NCBI RefSeq assembly: GCF_041927875.1 | Contig: NZ_JBHFHN010000009.1 | Origin: Paracoccus sp041927875 | Lineage (GTDB): Bacteria > Pseudomonadota > Alphaproteobacteria > Rhodobacterales > Rhodobacteraceae | Strand: one strand, 5' to 3' | Length of the DNA: 64,000 nt | Shown: positions 8,869 to 16,269 of the stretch, piece by piece | How positions within the stretch are numbered: the stretch's first letter is position 1 | How the letters are laid out: every line of letters begins with the position of its first letter | Program-made: the position numbers and the translations under genes | The notes under the pieces: generated by a model | Seen by the model: only the letters and a program-made list of their open reading frames with translations | Database searches by the model: none | What the model was told of the DNA's origin: nothing

Positions 8869-9621
8869 ATGCACGACGCGGCGATGACAGGCGCCTTTCA
8901 CATTCATGGCGCGGGGCGCGACAGCCGCTGGCTGGTGACCTGCGATCACGCAAGCAACCGGGTGCCCGACTGGGTGGCGGGCGGTGATCTGGGGATCGCG
9001 CCCGCCGATATGGCGCGCCACATCGCCTATGATGTCGGCGCCGCTGGGCTAAGCCGCGCCCTGGCCGACCGGCTGGGGGCGCCTGCGATCCTGTCGGATT
9101 TCTCGCGTCTGGTGATCGACCCTAACCGGGGCGAGGATGACCCGACGCTGATCATGCGGCTGTATGACGGAACGGTGATCCCGGCGAACCGGCGGCTGGA
9201 CGCAGCGGGTGCGCAGGCGCGGCTGGACCGGCTGCACCGCCCCTATCACGCGGCACTGGCGGTGCTGGCGGGGCAGCGCGACGACCGGGCGATCTGCGCC
9301 ATCCACAGTTTTACCCCGCAGTTGCAGGGCCGCCCGCCGCGCCCCTGGCAGGTGGCGGTGCTGCACTCGCATCGCGACAGCCGTCTGGCGTTGCCGCTGA
9401 TCGACCGGCTGCGCGGCATGGGGTTCTGCGTGGGCGACAACCAGCCCTATAACGGCCATCTGGAGGGCGATTCCATTGATCGTCACGCTTTGGCGACCGG
9501 CCGCCCGAATGTGCTGATCGAGCTGCGCAACGATCTGATCGCAACCCCCGAGGGGCAGGCAGCCTGGGCCATCACCCTGGCCCGCGCGCTGGACGGCCTG
9601 CTGGAGGCCGCCGGTCTGTAA
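8869..9621 (+). CDS. N-formylglutamate amidohydrolase family protein
   Basis: A zinc-dependent amidohydrolase family whose named member hydrolyses N-formyl-L-glutamate to glutamate and formate in histidine breakdown (HutG type II). The 250 residues carry the family pattern: VTCDHASNRVP near the N terminus, SRLVIDPNRGEDDPTLI in the middle, and IHSFTPQL, with a late NVLIELRNDLI stretch. Alone between pyk and pckA and not next to any hut gene, so its substrate may not be N-formylglutamate. Either ATG at 8869 or 8884 could be used; neither has a strong ribosome site. Confidence 0.85.
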   Translation: MHDAAMTGAFHIHGAGRDSRWLVTCDHASNRVPDWVAGGDLGIAPADMARHIAYDVGAAGLSRALADRLGAPAILSDFSRLVIDPNRGEDDPTLIMRLYDGTVIPANRRLDAAGAQARLDRLHRPYHAALAVLAGQRDDRAICAIHSFTPQLQGRPPRPWQVAVLHSHRDSRLALPLIDRLRGMGFCVGDNQPYNGHLEGDSIDRHALATGRPNVLIELRNDLIATPEGQAAWAITLARALDGLLEAAGL

Positions 9622-9625
9622 CGCC

Positions 9626-9652
9626 AAAGGCCGGGCGCGTGGCCCGGCCTTT
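9626..9652. terminator. Bidirectional terminator between convergent genes
   Basis: An 11-bp perfect stem, AAAGGCCGGGC (9626-9636) and GCCCGGCCTTT (9642-9652), with a 5-base loop. It lies 4 bases after the N-formylglutamate amidohydrolase stop and 18 bases beyond the pckA stop on the other strand. The A/T ends of the stem give a short U-run in either direction, so it can serve both genes. Confidence 0.85.
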
Positions 9653-9670
9653 GCGTACTATCCCAAGGCC

Positions 9671-11269
9671 TTAGCCGATGGCGGCGGTTTTCACGTCCTG
9701 ATCGACGAAGGGCAGATACTGGGCAAAGTTGTCGGCGAACATCTTGACCAGCTTCTGCGCCTGCGCGTCATAGGCGGCCTTGTCGGCCCAGGTGTCGCGC
9801 GGGTTCAGCAGGGTGGTGTCGACGCCCGGAACCTCGACCGGAACCTCAAACCCGAAGTTCGGATCCTTGCGGAAGGTGACCTTGTTCAGCGATCCATCCA
9901 GCGCGGCGTGCAGCAGCGCGCGGGTGGCCTTGATCGGCATCCGCTTGCCGGTGCCGTAAGCGCCGCCCGACCAGCCGGTGTTCACCAGCCAGCAGGTCGC
10001 GCCGTGCTGGGCGATCTTTTCCTGCAACAGCTTGCCATAGACCTCGGGGCGGCGCGGCATGAAGGGCGCGCCGAAACAGGTCGAGAAGGTCGGGATCGGC
10101 TCGGTCACGCCGACCTCGGTGCCCGGGGTCTTGGCGGTGAAGCCCGACAGGAAGTGATACATCGCCTGTGCGGGGGTCAGCCGCGCGATCGGCGGCAAGA
10201 CGCCGTAAGCATCGCAGGTCAGCATCACCACATTGCCCGGATTCCCGCCCAGCGAGGTTTCCGACGCGTTCGAGATATAGTCCAGCGGATAGGCGCAGCG
10301 GGTGTTCTCGGTCAGGCTGGAATCGGCGAAATCCAGTTCCAGCGTGTCGGGATCGAACACCATGTTTTCCACCACCGTCCCGAACTTCGAGGTGGTCGCA
10401 TAGATTTCCGGCTCCGCCGTGGCCGACAGGTTGATGGTCTTGGCGTAGCAGCCGCCTTCAAAGTTGAAGATGCCCTTGTCGGACCAGCCATGTTCGTCAT
10501 CACCGATCAGCGTGCGGCTGGCATCGGCCGACAGCGTGGTCTTGCCGGTGCCCGACAGGCCAAAGAACACCGCGCTGTCATCGGGGTTGCCGATGGCGTG
10601 GTTGGCGCTGCAATGCATCGCCATGATGCCCTTGCCCGGCAGGATATAGTTCAGCAGCGTGAACACCGATTTCTTGTTCTCACCGGCATAGGCGGTGTTG
10701 GCGATCAGGATCAGCTTCTTGGTCAGGTTCAGCGCGATCACCGTTTCCGACCGGCAGCCATGCCGTTCGGGATCGGCCTTGAAGCTGGGGCAGTTGATGA
10801 TCGTGTATTCCGGCACGAATGTCGCCAGTTCCTCGGCCTTGGGGCGGCGCAGCATGTGGCGGATGAACAACCCGTGCCAGGCCAGTTCCGTCACGACCCG
10901 CACATCCAGCCGGTTCTCGGGATCGGCGCCGCCGAACAGATCCTGAACGTAGTAATCCTTGCCCTTCATATGGGCCAGCATGTCGGCGTGCAGCAGATCA
11001 AAGGCAGCCGGGTCCATCGGCTTGTTGTTGTCCCACCAGATCGTGTCCTCGACCTCGGGGGTGCGGACCACGAACTTGTCCTTGGGCGACCGGCCGGTGT
11101 GCTTGCCGGTGGTGCAGTAAAAGGCACCGCCCTTGCCCAGCGTCCCCTCGCCCGCCGCAAGGGCCGCCTGCACCAGCGCCGGTTCGATCAGGTTGTAATG
11201 GACCTTGCCCAGGCCGGTGATGCCCTGGTCCTCAAGACGCTGTTTGGGGTTGACGCGTGCGGTGGTCAT
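9671..11269 (-). CDS. pckA: Phosphoenolpyruvate carboxykinase (ATP)
   Basis: Converts oxaloacetate and ATP to phosphoenolpyruvate, the first committed step of gluconeogenesis. The 532-residue protein has the ATP-dependent enzyme's signature: the P-loop FGLSGTGKTTLSADASR, then LIGDDEHGWSDKGIFNFEGG, and the N-terminal substrate region with TTGKHTGRSPKDKF. The ATG at 11269 is chosen since GGGAGAACGAAC precedes it and homology starts soon after. It stands divergent to hprK. This is the usual neighbourhood in the group and fits carbon-flux control by the downstream PTS regulators. Confidence 0.97.
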   Translation of the reverse strand: MTTARVNPKQRLEDQGITGLGKVHYNLIEPALVQAALAAGEGTLGKGGAFYCTTGKHTGRSPKDKFVVRTPEVEDTIWWDNNKPMDPAAFDLLHADMLAHMKGKDYYVQDLFGGADPENRLDVRVVTELAWHGLFIRHMLRRPKAEELATFVPEYTIINCPSFKADPERHGCRSETVIALNLTKKLILIANTAYAGENKKSVFTLLNYILPGKGIMAMHCSANHAIGNPDDSAVFFGLSGTGKTTLSADASRTLIGDDEHGWSDKGIFNFEGGCYAKTINLSATAEPEIYATTSKFGTVVENMVFDPDTLELDFADSSLTENTRCAYPLDYISNASETSLGGNPGNVVMLTCDAYGVLPPIARLTPAQAMYHFLSGFTAKTPGTEVGVTEPIPTFSTCFGAPFMPRRPEVYGKLLQEKIAQHGATCWLVNTGWSGGAYGTGKRMPIKATRALLHAALDGSLNKVTFRKDPNFGFEVPVEVPGVDTTLLNPRDTWADKAAYDAQAQKLVKMFADNFAQYLPFVDQDVKTAAIG

Positions 11270-11312
11270 GTTCGTTCTCCCGGCGGGGTTGGGATGCGCG
11301 GTCGCGCGGCAG

Positions 11313-11327
11313 TGCAGCATCGCTGCA
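11313..11327 (-). promoter_or_regulatory. Small hairpin in pckA leader
   Basis: TGCAGC and GCTGCA with a 3-base centre form a short perfect inverted repeat 44-58 bases before the pckA start codon, just downstream of an AT-rich TTATAG-like -10 candidate. It could be an operator or leader hairpin. The 14-base string around it (11309-11322) recurs inside the 3' part of rapZ at 12727-12740. Confidence 0.35.
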
Positions 11328-11460
11328 TGAGTCAGCCTATAACATCTCTTTTTCATGACGAAAGGGGATGCGGGCCGGGGTTAGCGCAACCAAGCCGGGG
11401 TTTGCGCTATCACCTTGGTCCGACTTGCGGAATGTCGCCCAAGGCGATCAAATCACGGTC

Positions 11461-11880
11461 ATGACGCAGCCCACGGTTCACGCCACGACGGTTGCCTGGG
11501 ACGGGCGCGGCCTGCTGATCCTGGGGCCGTCGGGATCTGGCAAATCGGCACTGGCGCTGCGGCTGATGGCACTGGGCGCGCGGCTGGTGGCGGATGATCG
11601 CACGGTGCTGGACCGGCGGGGCAACACGCTGTGGGCCAGCGCCCCCGACGCCACCCGTGGCCTGATCGAGGCGCGCGGCATCGGCATCCTGCGCGCCGAT
11701 GCGCTGCCATCCGCCCCGGTGGTGCTGGCCGTCGACCTGACACAACCCGAGGTCGAGCGACTGCCCCCCGACCGGCACATCACCCTTCACGGCCTTGCGA
11801 TTCCGCTTGTCTGGCGGGTGGATGCGTCCCATTTTGACAGCGGTCTGATACAGGTTCTAAAGGCAGGGCGCGCGGGGTGA
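11461..11880 (+). CDS. hprK: HPr kinase/phosphorylase, short alphaproteobacterial form
   Basis: Kinase that phosphorylates HPr on Ser46. The 139-residue protein is the short form typical of alphaproteobacteria, with only the C-terminal catalytic domain of Gram-positive HprK (about 310 residues). Walker A is GPSGSGKS (residues 22-29), followed by LVADDRTVL and the signature area around RGIGIL. The ATG at 11461 has a poor ribosome site, yet upstream codons are not conserved. Its stop overlaps the rapZ start by four bases, so translation is coupled. In many relatives chvI and chvG precede hprK; they are absent here. Confidence 0.93.
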   Translation: MTQPTVHATTVAWDGRGLLILGPSGSGKSALALRLMALGARLVADDRTVLDRRGNTLWASAPDATRGLIEARGIGILRADALPSAPVVLAVDLTQPEVERLPPDRHITLHGLAIPLVWRVDASHFDSGLIQVLKAGRAG

Positions 11881-12824
11881 GTGACGCAGAAAAGCCGGTT
11901 CAAAAGGTCGTTCTGGTCACCGGTCCCTCCGGCGCCGGGCGGTCGACGGCCATCCACGCGCTTGAGGATCTGGGCTATGAGGCGATCGACAACCTGCCTC
12001 TGTCGCTGATCCCGCGGCTGCTGGACGGGCCGGTGCTGACCCACCCCGTTGCCCTGGGCATCGACGTGCGCAACCGCGAGTTTTCGGCCACCGCCCTGAT
12101 CGAGGCCATCGACCGACTGACCCGCGATCCGATGGTGGATCTGGAACTGCTGTATCTGGATTGCAGCGTGACCGAGCTGATTCGCCGCTTTTCCGAGACC
12201 CGCCGCCGACATCCGATGGGCGACACGCCGGTGCAGGCGATCGAGGCCGAGATCGACCTTCTGGCCCCGATCCGGGTGCGCGCCGACGTGCTGATCGACA
12301 CCAGCGGCCTGACCGTCCACGACCTGAAGGCCGAAATCGCGCATTGGTTTTCCGCCGGGGCGGGGCAGCGCATGGCGGTGTCGGTGCAGTCCTTTTCCTA
12401 TAAGCGCGGGGTTGATCTGATGTTCGACGTGCGGTTTCTGGACAATCCGCATTGGGTGCCCGCGCTTCGCCCGCTGGATGGCCGCGATCTGGCCGTGGTC
12501 GCACATGTTCAGGCCGATCCGCGCTTTGACACCTGGTTCGGCAAGGTGCTTGACCTGATCACCTTCACCCTGCCCGCCCATCTGGATGAAGGCAAAGCGC
12601 ATCTGTCGATCGGTTTTGGCTGCACCGGCGGCCAGCACCGGTCTGTTGCCGTTGCGGAAAAGATGGCAGCGGCGCTTGCGCAGGCGGGATGGCCGGTGTC
12701 AATAAGACACCGCGAACTGGAACGCCGCAGTGCAGCATCGGGTGCAGCATCAGGGGCTGCATCCAGCGCGGAATCGGCAGCCCCCGCGTCCGGCGCGGGT
12801 GCCACCTTGGGGGAACAGGTGTGA
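11877..12824 (+). CDS. rapZ: RNase adapter protein RapZ family
   Basis: P-loop ATPase homologue. In enteric bacteria RapZ guides GlmZ small RNA to RNase E; in alphaproteobacteria the role is less clear and a link to PTS signalling is assumed. The 315-residue protein has Walker A GPSGAGRST (about 16-24, with Arg in place of Lys, common in this lineage), DVRNREF, and the C-terminal SIGFGCTGGQHRSV signature. It starts at a GTG overlapping the hprK stop. Odd feature: the last ~35 residues are a low-complexity Ala/Ser tail (SAASGAASGAAS) built from GTGCAGCATC-like repeats. Confidence 0.92.
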   Translation: MSDAEKPVQKVVLVTGPSGAGRSTAIHALEDLGYEAIDNLPLSLIPRLLDGPVLTHPVALGIDVRNREFSATALIEAIDRLTRDPMVDLELLYLDCSVTELIRRFSETRRRHPMGDTPVQAIEAEIDLLAPIRVRADVLIDTSGLTVHDLKAEIAHWFSAGAGQRMAVSVQSFSYKRGVDLMFDVRFLDNPHWVPALRPLDGRDLAVVAHVQADPRFDTWFGKVLDLITFTLPAHLDEGKAHLSIGFGCTGGQHRSVAVAEKMAAALAQAGWPVSIRHRELERRSAASGAASGAASSAESAAPASGAGATLGEQV

Positions 12825-13249
12825 TCGGAATCGTGATTGTCGCGCATGGTGGGTTGGCGCGGGAATATCGGGCGGCGGTCGAACATGTGGTCGGCGCGCA
12901 GCCGAACATGGCGACCATCGCCGTCGGCGCCGAGGACGACCGCGCCGCCAAGTCGCGCGAGATCGTCGAGGCCGCCGTCTCGGTCGATCAGGGCGACGGG
13001 GTGGTGGTGGTCAGCGACATCTTCGGCGGCTCGCCGTCGAACCTGTGCGCTTCGGCCTGCGCCTTTGAAAACCGCCGCTTTGTCTATGGTGCGAACCTGC
13101 CCTTGCTGATCAAGCTGGCGAAATCGCGCGCCCTGGCCATCGACGATGCGGTGGCGGCGGCGCTGCGGGCCGGGCATCAATACATGAACAGCTATGATCC
13201 CCGCAGCGAGGCATCGGCGGTTCAGGCAGGAAAGGCGGCAGCATCGTGA
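12821..13249 (+). CDS. PTS system EIIA component, mannose type
   Basis: Phosphoryl-accepting EIIA of the mannose family, here serving a regulatory PTS without a sugar permease. The 142-residue protein begins VIGIVIVAHGGLARE, and His9 in this motif is the expected phosphorylation site; VSDIFGGSPSNL is the second family signature. The GTG start at 12821 is fixed by a four-base overlap with the rapZ stop. It passes phosphate from HPr (next gene, also overlapping by four bases). No EIIB or EIIC lies nearby, so the function is likely signalling. Confidence 0.93.
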   Translation: MIGIVIVAHGGLAREYRAAVEHVVGAQPNMATIAVGAEDDRAAKSREIVEAAVSVDQGDGVVVVSDIFGGSPSNLCASACAFENRRFVYGANLPLLIKLAKSRALAIDDAVAAALRAGHQYMNSYDPRSEASAVQAGKAAAS

Positions 13250-13515
13250 CCACCCAGGTTTTGCGCATCGTGAATGAAAAGGGGCTGCATGCGCGGGCCT
13301 CGGCCAAGTTCGTGGAGACAGTTGAACGCTTCGATGCGCAGGCCAGCGTGGAGCGCGACGGGATGGAGGTTTCGGGCGATTCGATCATGGGGCTGCTGAT
13401 GCTGGGCGCCGCGCGCGGCACCGACATCACCGTCACCACCAGTGGCGCGCAGGCGGCCGAGCTGGCGCAGGCTTTGGCCGATCTGGTCGCCAGCTATTTT
13501 GGCGAGGGCGGGTAG
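13246..13515 (+). CDS. HPr phosphocarrier protein
   Basis: Phosphocarrier of the PTS. The 89-residue protein carries GLHARASAKF with His15, the PEP/EI-dependent phosphorylation site, and VSGDSIMGLLML with Ser46, the residue targeted by HprK, whose gene starts the same operon. Both sites are intact, so regulation by either phosphorylation is possible. GTG start overlaps the EIIA stop. The Enzyme I gene is not in this window. Confidence 0.95.
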   Translation: MTTQVLRIVNEKGLHARASAKFVETVERFDAQASVERDGMEVSGDSIMGLLMLGAARGTDITVTTSGAQAAELAQALADLVASYFGEGG

Positions 13516-13517
13516 GC

Positions 13518-14162
13518 GTGCCGGACGCTACCGGCCATGACTCCGGCCAGGATCCGGGCCGTCGCGGCTATCACCATGGCAATCTGCGGCAGGCGCTGGT
13601 CGATGCGGCGCTGGATCTGATCGCCGAAAAAGGCCCGACAGGCTTTACCCTGGCCGAGGCCGCGCGGCAGGCCGGGGTCTCGCCCGCCGCCCCCTATCGT
13701 CACTTCAAGGGCCGCGAGGATCTGATCGAGGAGGTCGCCCGCCAGGGCTTTGATCTGTTCACCGAACGGCTGTCCGCGGCCTTGGCCAACCAGCCGTCGC
13801 CGCTTGCCGCTTTTTCGGCGGCGGGGCGCGCCTATCTGGATTTCGCCCGCCAACAGCCCGGTCATTACATGGCGATGTTTGAATCTGGCCTCAGCGTTGC
13901 GGGCAATCCCGCGCTCGCCGCCGCCGCCGACCGGGCGCAGGCCGCGCTGATCGGTGGGGCCGAGGCACTGTTTTCGCATCTGCCCCCAGGCCAACGCCCG
14001 CCCGCCGGGATGGTCGCCAACCACATCTGGGCGCTGAGCCACGGCATTGTCGAATTGTTCACCCGTGGCAAGCCCGGCAGCCGCGCGCCCTTTTCCGCCG
14101 AGGATATGCTGGAATCCGGCACGCTGATCTATCTGCGCGGCCTGGGCCTGATTCCGCGCTGA
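13518..14162 (+). CDS. TetR/AcrR family transcriptional regulator
   Basis: Dimeric repressor with an N-terminal helix-turn-helix (about residues 22-70: ALVDAALDLIAEKG, FTLAEAARQAGVSPAAPYRHF) and a ligand-binding C-terminal domain of the WHG type (ANHIWALSHGIVELF). 214 residues, GTG start two bases after the HPr stop, so it may be transcribed with the PTS operon. A TetR-like operator lies just downstream in front of the DUF2852 gene, which is the most likely target. The ligand is unknown. Confidence 0.88.
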   Translation: MPDATGHDSGQDPGRRGYHHGNLRQALVDAALDLIAEKGPTGFTLAEAARQAGVSPAAPYRHFKGREDLIEEVARQGFDLFTERLSAALANQPSPLAAFSAAGRAYLDFARQQPGHYMAMFESGLSVAGNPALAAAADRAQAALIGGAEALFSHLPPGQRPPAGMVANHIWALSHGIVELFTRGKPGSRAPFSAEDMLESGTLIYLRGLGLIPR

Positions 14163-14217
14163 GACCCGCGAAAAATCATCCGCGTCCCCCTTGAATACCC
14201 GCTTGCGGCACGCATCT

Positions 14218-14242
14218 ATGTAAATGTGATTAACATTCACAT
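14218..14242. promoter_or_regulatory. TetR-like palindromic operator before the DUF2852 gene
   Basis: Two 10-base arms, ATGTAAATGT (14218-14227) and ACATTCACAT (14233-14242), are inverted repeats with one mismatch and a 5-base spacer, GATTA. The site lies 14 bases ahead of the chosen DUF2852 start and downstream of a TTGAAT box (14191-14196), so bound protein would block transcription. Length and symmetry suit a TetR dimer; the regulator encoded 56 bases upstream is the obvious candidate. Confidence 0.65.
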
Positions 14243-14255
14243 CATGAGGGAAACA

Positions 14256-14645
14256 ATGGACCTGACCACCGCCCACCCGCCGCGCCTGCGGCATTCGCCC
14301 TGGGACCACCTGCGCCACTGGGCCACGACCGCCCGCGACTGGCTGGACGCGCGCGGGCGCGGTGCCTGGCTGGCCGCGATGATCCTGGCCTTTGTCTTTG
14401 TCTGGCCGCTGGGCCTTGCCCTGCTGGCCTATATGATCTGGAGCAAACGCATGACCTGCAATCGCCACCGCCACAGCTTTCGCCGCCATGAGACCGGCAA
14501 TGCCGCCTTCGACGCCTACCGCGCCGAGACCCTGCGTCGTCTGGAACAAGAGCGCGACGATTTCGTGGCCTTCCTGAATGAGTTGCGCCAGGCCAAGGAC
14601 AAGGCCGAGTTCGATCAGTTCATGGCCCGCCGCGACCAGGCCTAA
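14256..14645 (+). CDS. DUF2852 family membrane protein
   Basis: A 129-residue protein of the DUF2852 family found in Rhodobacterales and other alphaproteobacteria. It has an amphipathic N-terminal part, one or two membrane helices (about residues 35-65, AAMILAFVFVWPLGLALLAYMIW), a basic loop (CNRHRHSFRRHE) and a helical cytoplasmic tail rich in Glu, Arg and Lys (about 80-129). The ATG at 14256 is chosen because GAGGGAAACA precedes it; two earlier in-frame starts overlap the operator. Function unknown. The TetR gene upstream and the operator between them suggest it is the regulator's target. Confidence 0.85.
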   Translation: MDLTTAHPPRLRHSPWDHLRHWATTARDWLDARGRGAWLAAMILAFVFVWPLGLALLAYMIWSKRMTCNRHRHSFRRHETGNAAFDAYRAETLRRLEQERDDFVAFLNELRQAKDKAEFDQFMARRDQA

Positions 14646-14655
14646 AAGACAGGAC

Positions 14656-14677
14656 GGGCCGGGGTCTCCCCCGGCCC
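14656..14677. terminator. GC-rich hairpin between DUF2852 gene and pseudogene
   Basis: GGGCCGGGG (14656-14664) and CCCCGGCCC (14669-14677) pair perfectly with a 4-base loop, in the 38 bases between two convergent reading frames. There is no clear U-tract on either side, so it is a probable but not certain terminator. Confidence 0.6.
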
Positions 14678-14683
14678 TGCCCG

Positions 14684-15459
14684 TTAGCCGCCCATCAGCC
14701 GACGCCACAGCCCGCCGCGTGGCGCGGGCGGGTCGGCCGTCAGATCGACCGGGATCGTGACCTGCCCCCGGTAGCCGCGCTGCGGATCGCCAGTCAAAGC
14801 CAGCATCTGCTGCGCCAGCTGCTGGGGGTTGTTGTCGGCAAACACCTTGTCGCGCGACAGGCTGGTGCGGCCCAGATTGCGGGTGCCATTGGCATAGCGG
14901 GCATCCGCCGCACAGTCCGCCTGCGGCAGCGCGATCTGCGCGCTCAGGAGGGCGGCCTAACCCGAGACGGCCGCCTCGGCCTGCGGAACAGCTCGAAATG
15001 CAGATGCGGCCAGCGGCCGTCATAGCAGCCGGGAAAGATCGTGGTGAAGCGCACATGGCCCTGGTCATCCGCCACGCCGACGCCGCGCAGGAAATTGGCC
15101 TCGGGCAGGTCATACAGCGAATATTGCCCGATCGCGTCGCAATACCACAGATAGACCGCATGGCCGGCCAAAGGCGTGCAGCCCTTGGCGTCGACCAAGG
15201 TCAGGTCAAGATCCAGCACCAGCCCATCGGCCACGGGCGTCATTCCCGCAAAGGACGGGCGCAGATCCTGGCGCAGCACGCCGGCCTGGGTCAGCGCATT
15301 GACCGTCTGCCCGGCGCGCCTGTTGCTGCCACCGGCGGGGTAAGGCCCGGCCGTCTACCACGGGAGGGTGACGCAATCCATCGCCGCCGCCACCCCACCC
15401 GAGGCCGCAGCCAGCCCCAGCCCCCCAAGCCGCCCGACCACACCACGCCGCCCGATCAT
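14684..15459 (-). pseudogene. Broken intradiol ring-cleavage dioxygenase-like gene
   Basis: Read through its lesions this is a protocatechuate/catechol-type intradiol dioxygenase family protein. It starts at 15459 with a Tat-like leader (IGRRGVVGRLGGLGLAAA), then a TAGPYPAGGSNRRAG region, a beta-sandwich core (AVYLWYCDAIGQYSLYD, NFLRGVGV) and the metal-binding GRWPHLHFELF, with the C-terminal part (ALLSAQIALPQADC, NLGRTSLSRDKVF) in another frame ending at TAA 14684. Three lesions are visible: an in-frame TAG at 15355-15357, a frameshift between about 14975 and 14995, and a second TAG at 14957-14959. The ligand Tyr and His residues remain. An isolated sequencing error cannot explain all three. 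Confidence 0.85.
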
Positions 15460-16269
15460 GCGCGGAAGGTCGTGGTGAAAGCCAAGGTCGTGATCGTCGT
15501 GCTGCGTCGTGCGGCGTTCCCTTTAATGCTCGAGGATCGCCTAACGCCCAGGCACGCGCAGTCTGTCGTACCCGGCAATCACCAGATGGTGAGCAACCGG
15601 GCAATCCGCGCCCGCTGCCGCGCAACCCCCGATTGCGTCAAGCCCGGCAAGATGGAAACGCGCCGCGTGACAGCACCATCGTCACGCCGGTCGGAAGTGT
15701 CCAGCGGTGGTTCGGCAAGCCGGTCTACCCCATCCACCAGCAACCGCTGCCGACCCCCGCCGCGCGGCACAGGTCGCCGCTGACCGCCATGGCTGACACG
15801 GGCTGCAAGGCGCTCCAACAGCATTCGGCGGCCAAGGGCGTAGCGGCCGCCTGTGAGTGCCCTTACCTGCGTGACGCGGATACCCCGCCGCGGTCAGGCT
15901 GAGGTAACGCGCGCCAGACGCGGCGCGGCGGCCTTTGCAATCGCCCTGGATCGCCAGCTTTACCATCATGCAAAAGCCGACGACTCACGGCCTTGCCGCA
16001 ATCCTGGCCGGATCAGCGCCCACGACCTCGCACCGACACGCCTCCGTCGGTCAGTGCCCGGCCTGTCGGCAGCCAGCCTGACGGTGACTAGCCTATCTCG
16101 GTGACTAGACTGTCAGTGCCCAGCTTGTCGGTGCCCAGCCTTGTCAGTACCCAGCTTGTCGGTGCTCAGCCTGTCACCTGCACCGCCCGCGCCCGACTAT
16201 CGCAAATCCCCCGCAATGCTCATCCAGTCAGGCGTCAGCGCGTCGCAGGCGCCACCGCCCGGCAAGCCC
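15460..16269. other. Long stretch without recognisable gene
   Basis: About 800 bases with no frame I can support on either strand. Short frames are full of Arg/Pro and lack ribosome sites. Around 15580-15970 the minus-strand frames contain fragments such as RYLSLTAAG that recall a wing of a winged-helix regulator, but no continuous match is possible. Next to a pseudogene and a minisatellite, it looks like decayed DNA. Confidence 0.5.
16050..16172 (+). repeat. 15-bp tandem repeat (minisatellite), eight units
   Basis: Eight consecutive units of 15-17 bases close to GTCGGTGCCCAGCCT occupy 16050-16172: units begin at 16050, 16065, 16080, 16095, 16112, 16127, 16143 and 16158. The last four are nearly identical, the first four are more diverged, and one unit each of 16 and 17 bases breaks a constant reading frame. 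The array is outside any gene, about 100 bases beyond the malyl-CoA lyase stop. Confidence 0.85.

Noticed and set aside
8869..9621. hutG as part of the candidate ergothioneine or histidine pathway
   Set aside because: It is 37 kb away from the operon and beside pckA; no link in sequence.
15579..15969. Remnant of a winged-helix or LysR regulator in the minus-strand frames
   Set aside because: Only a short RYLSLTAAG-like string is suggestive; no continuous alignment can be built by eye.
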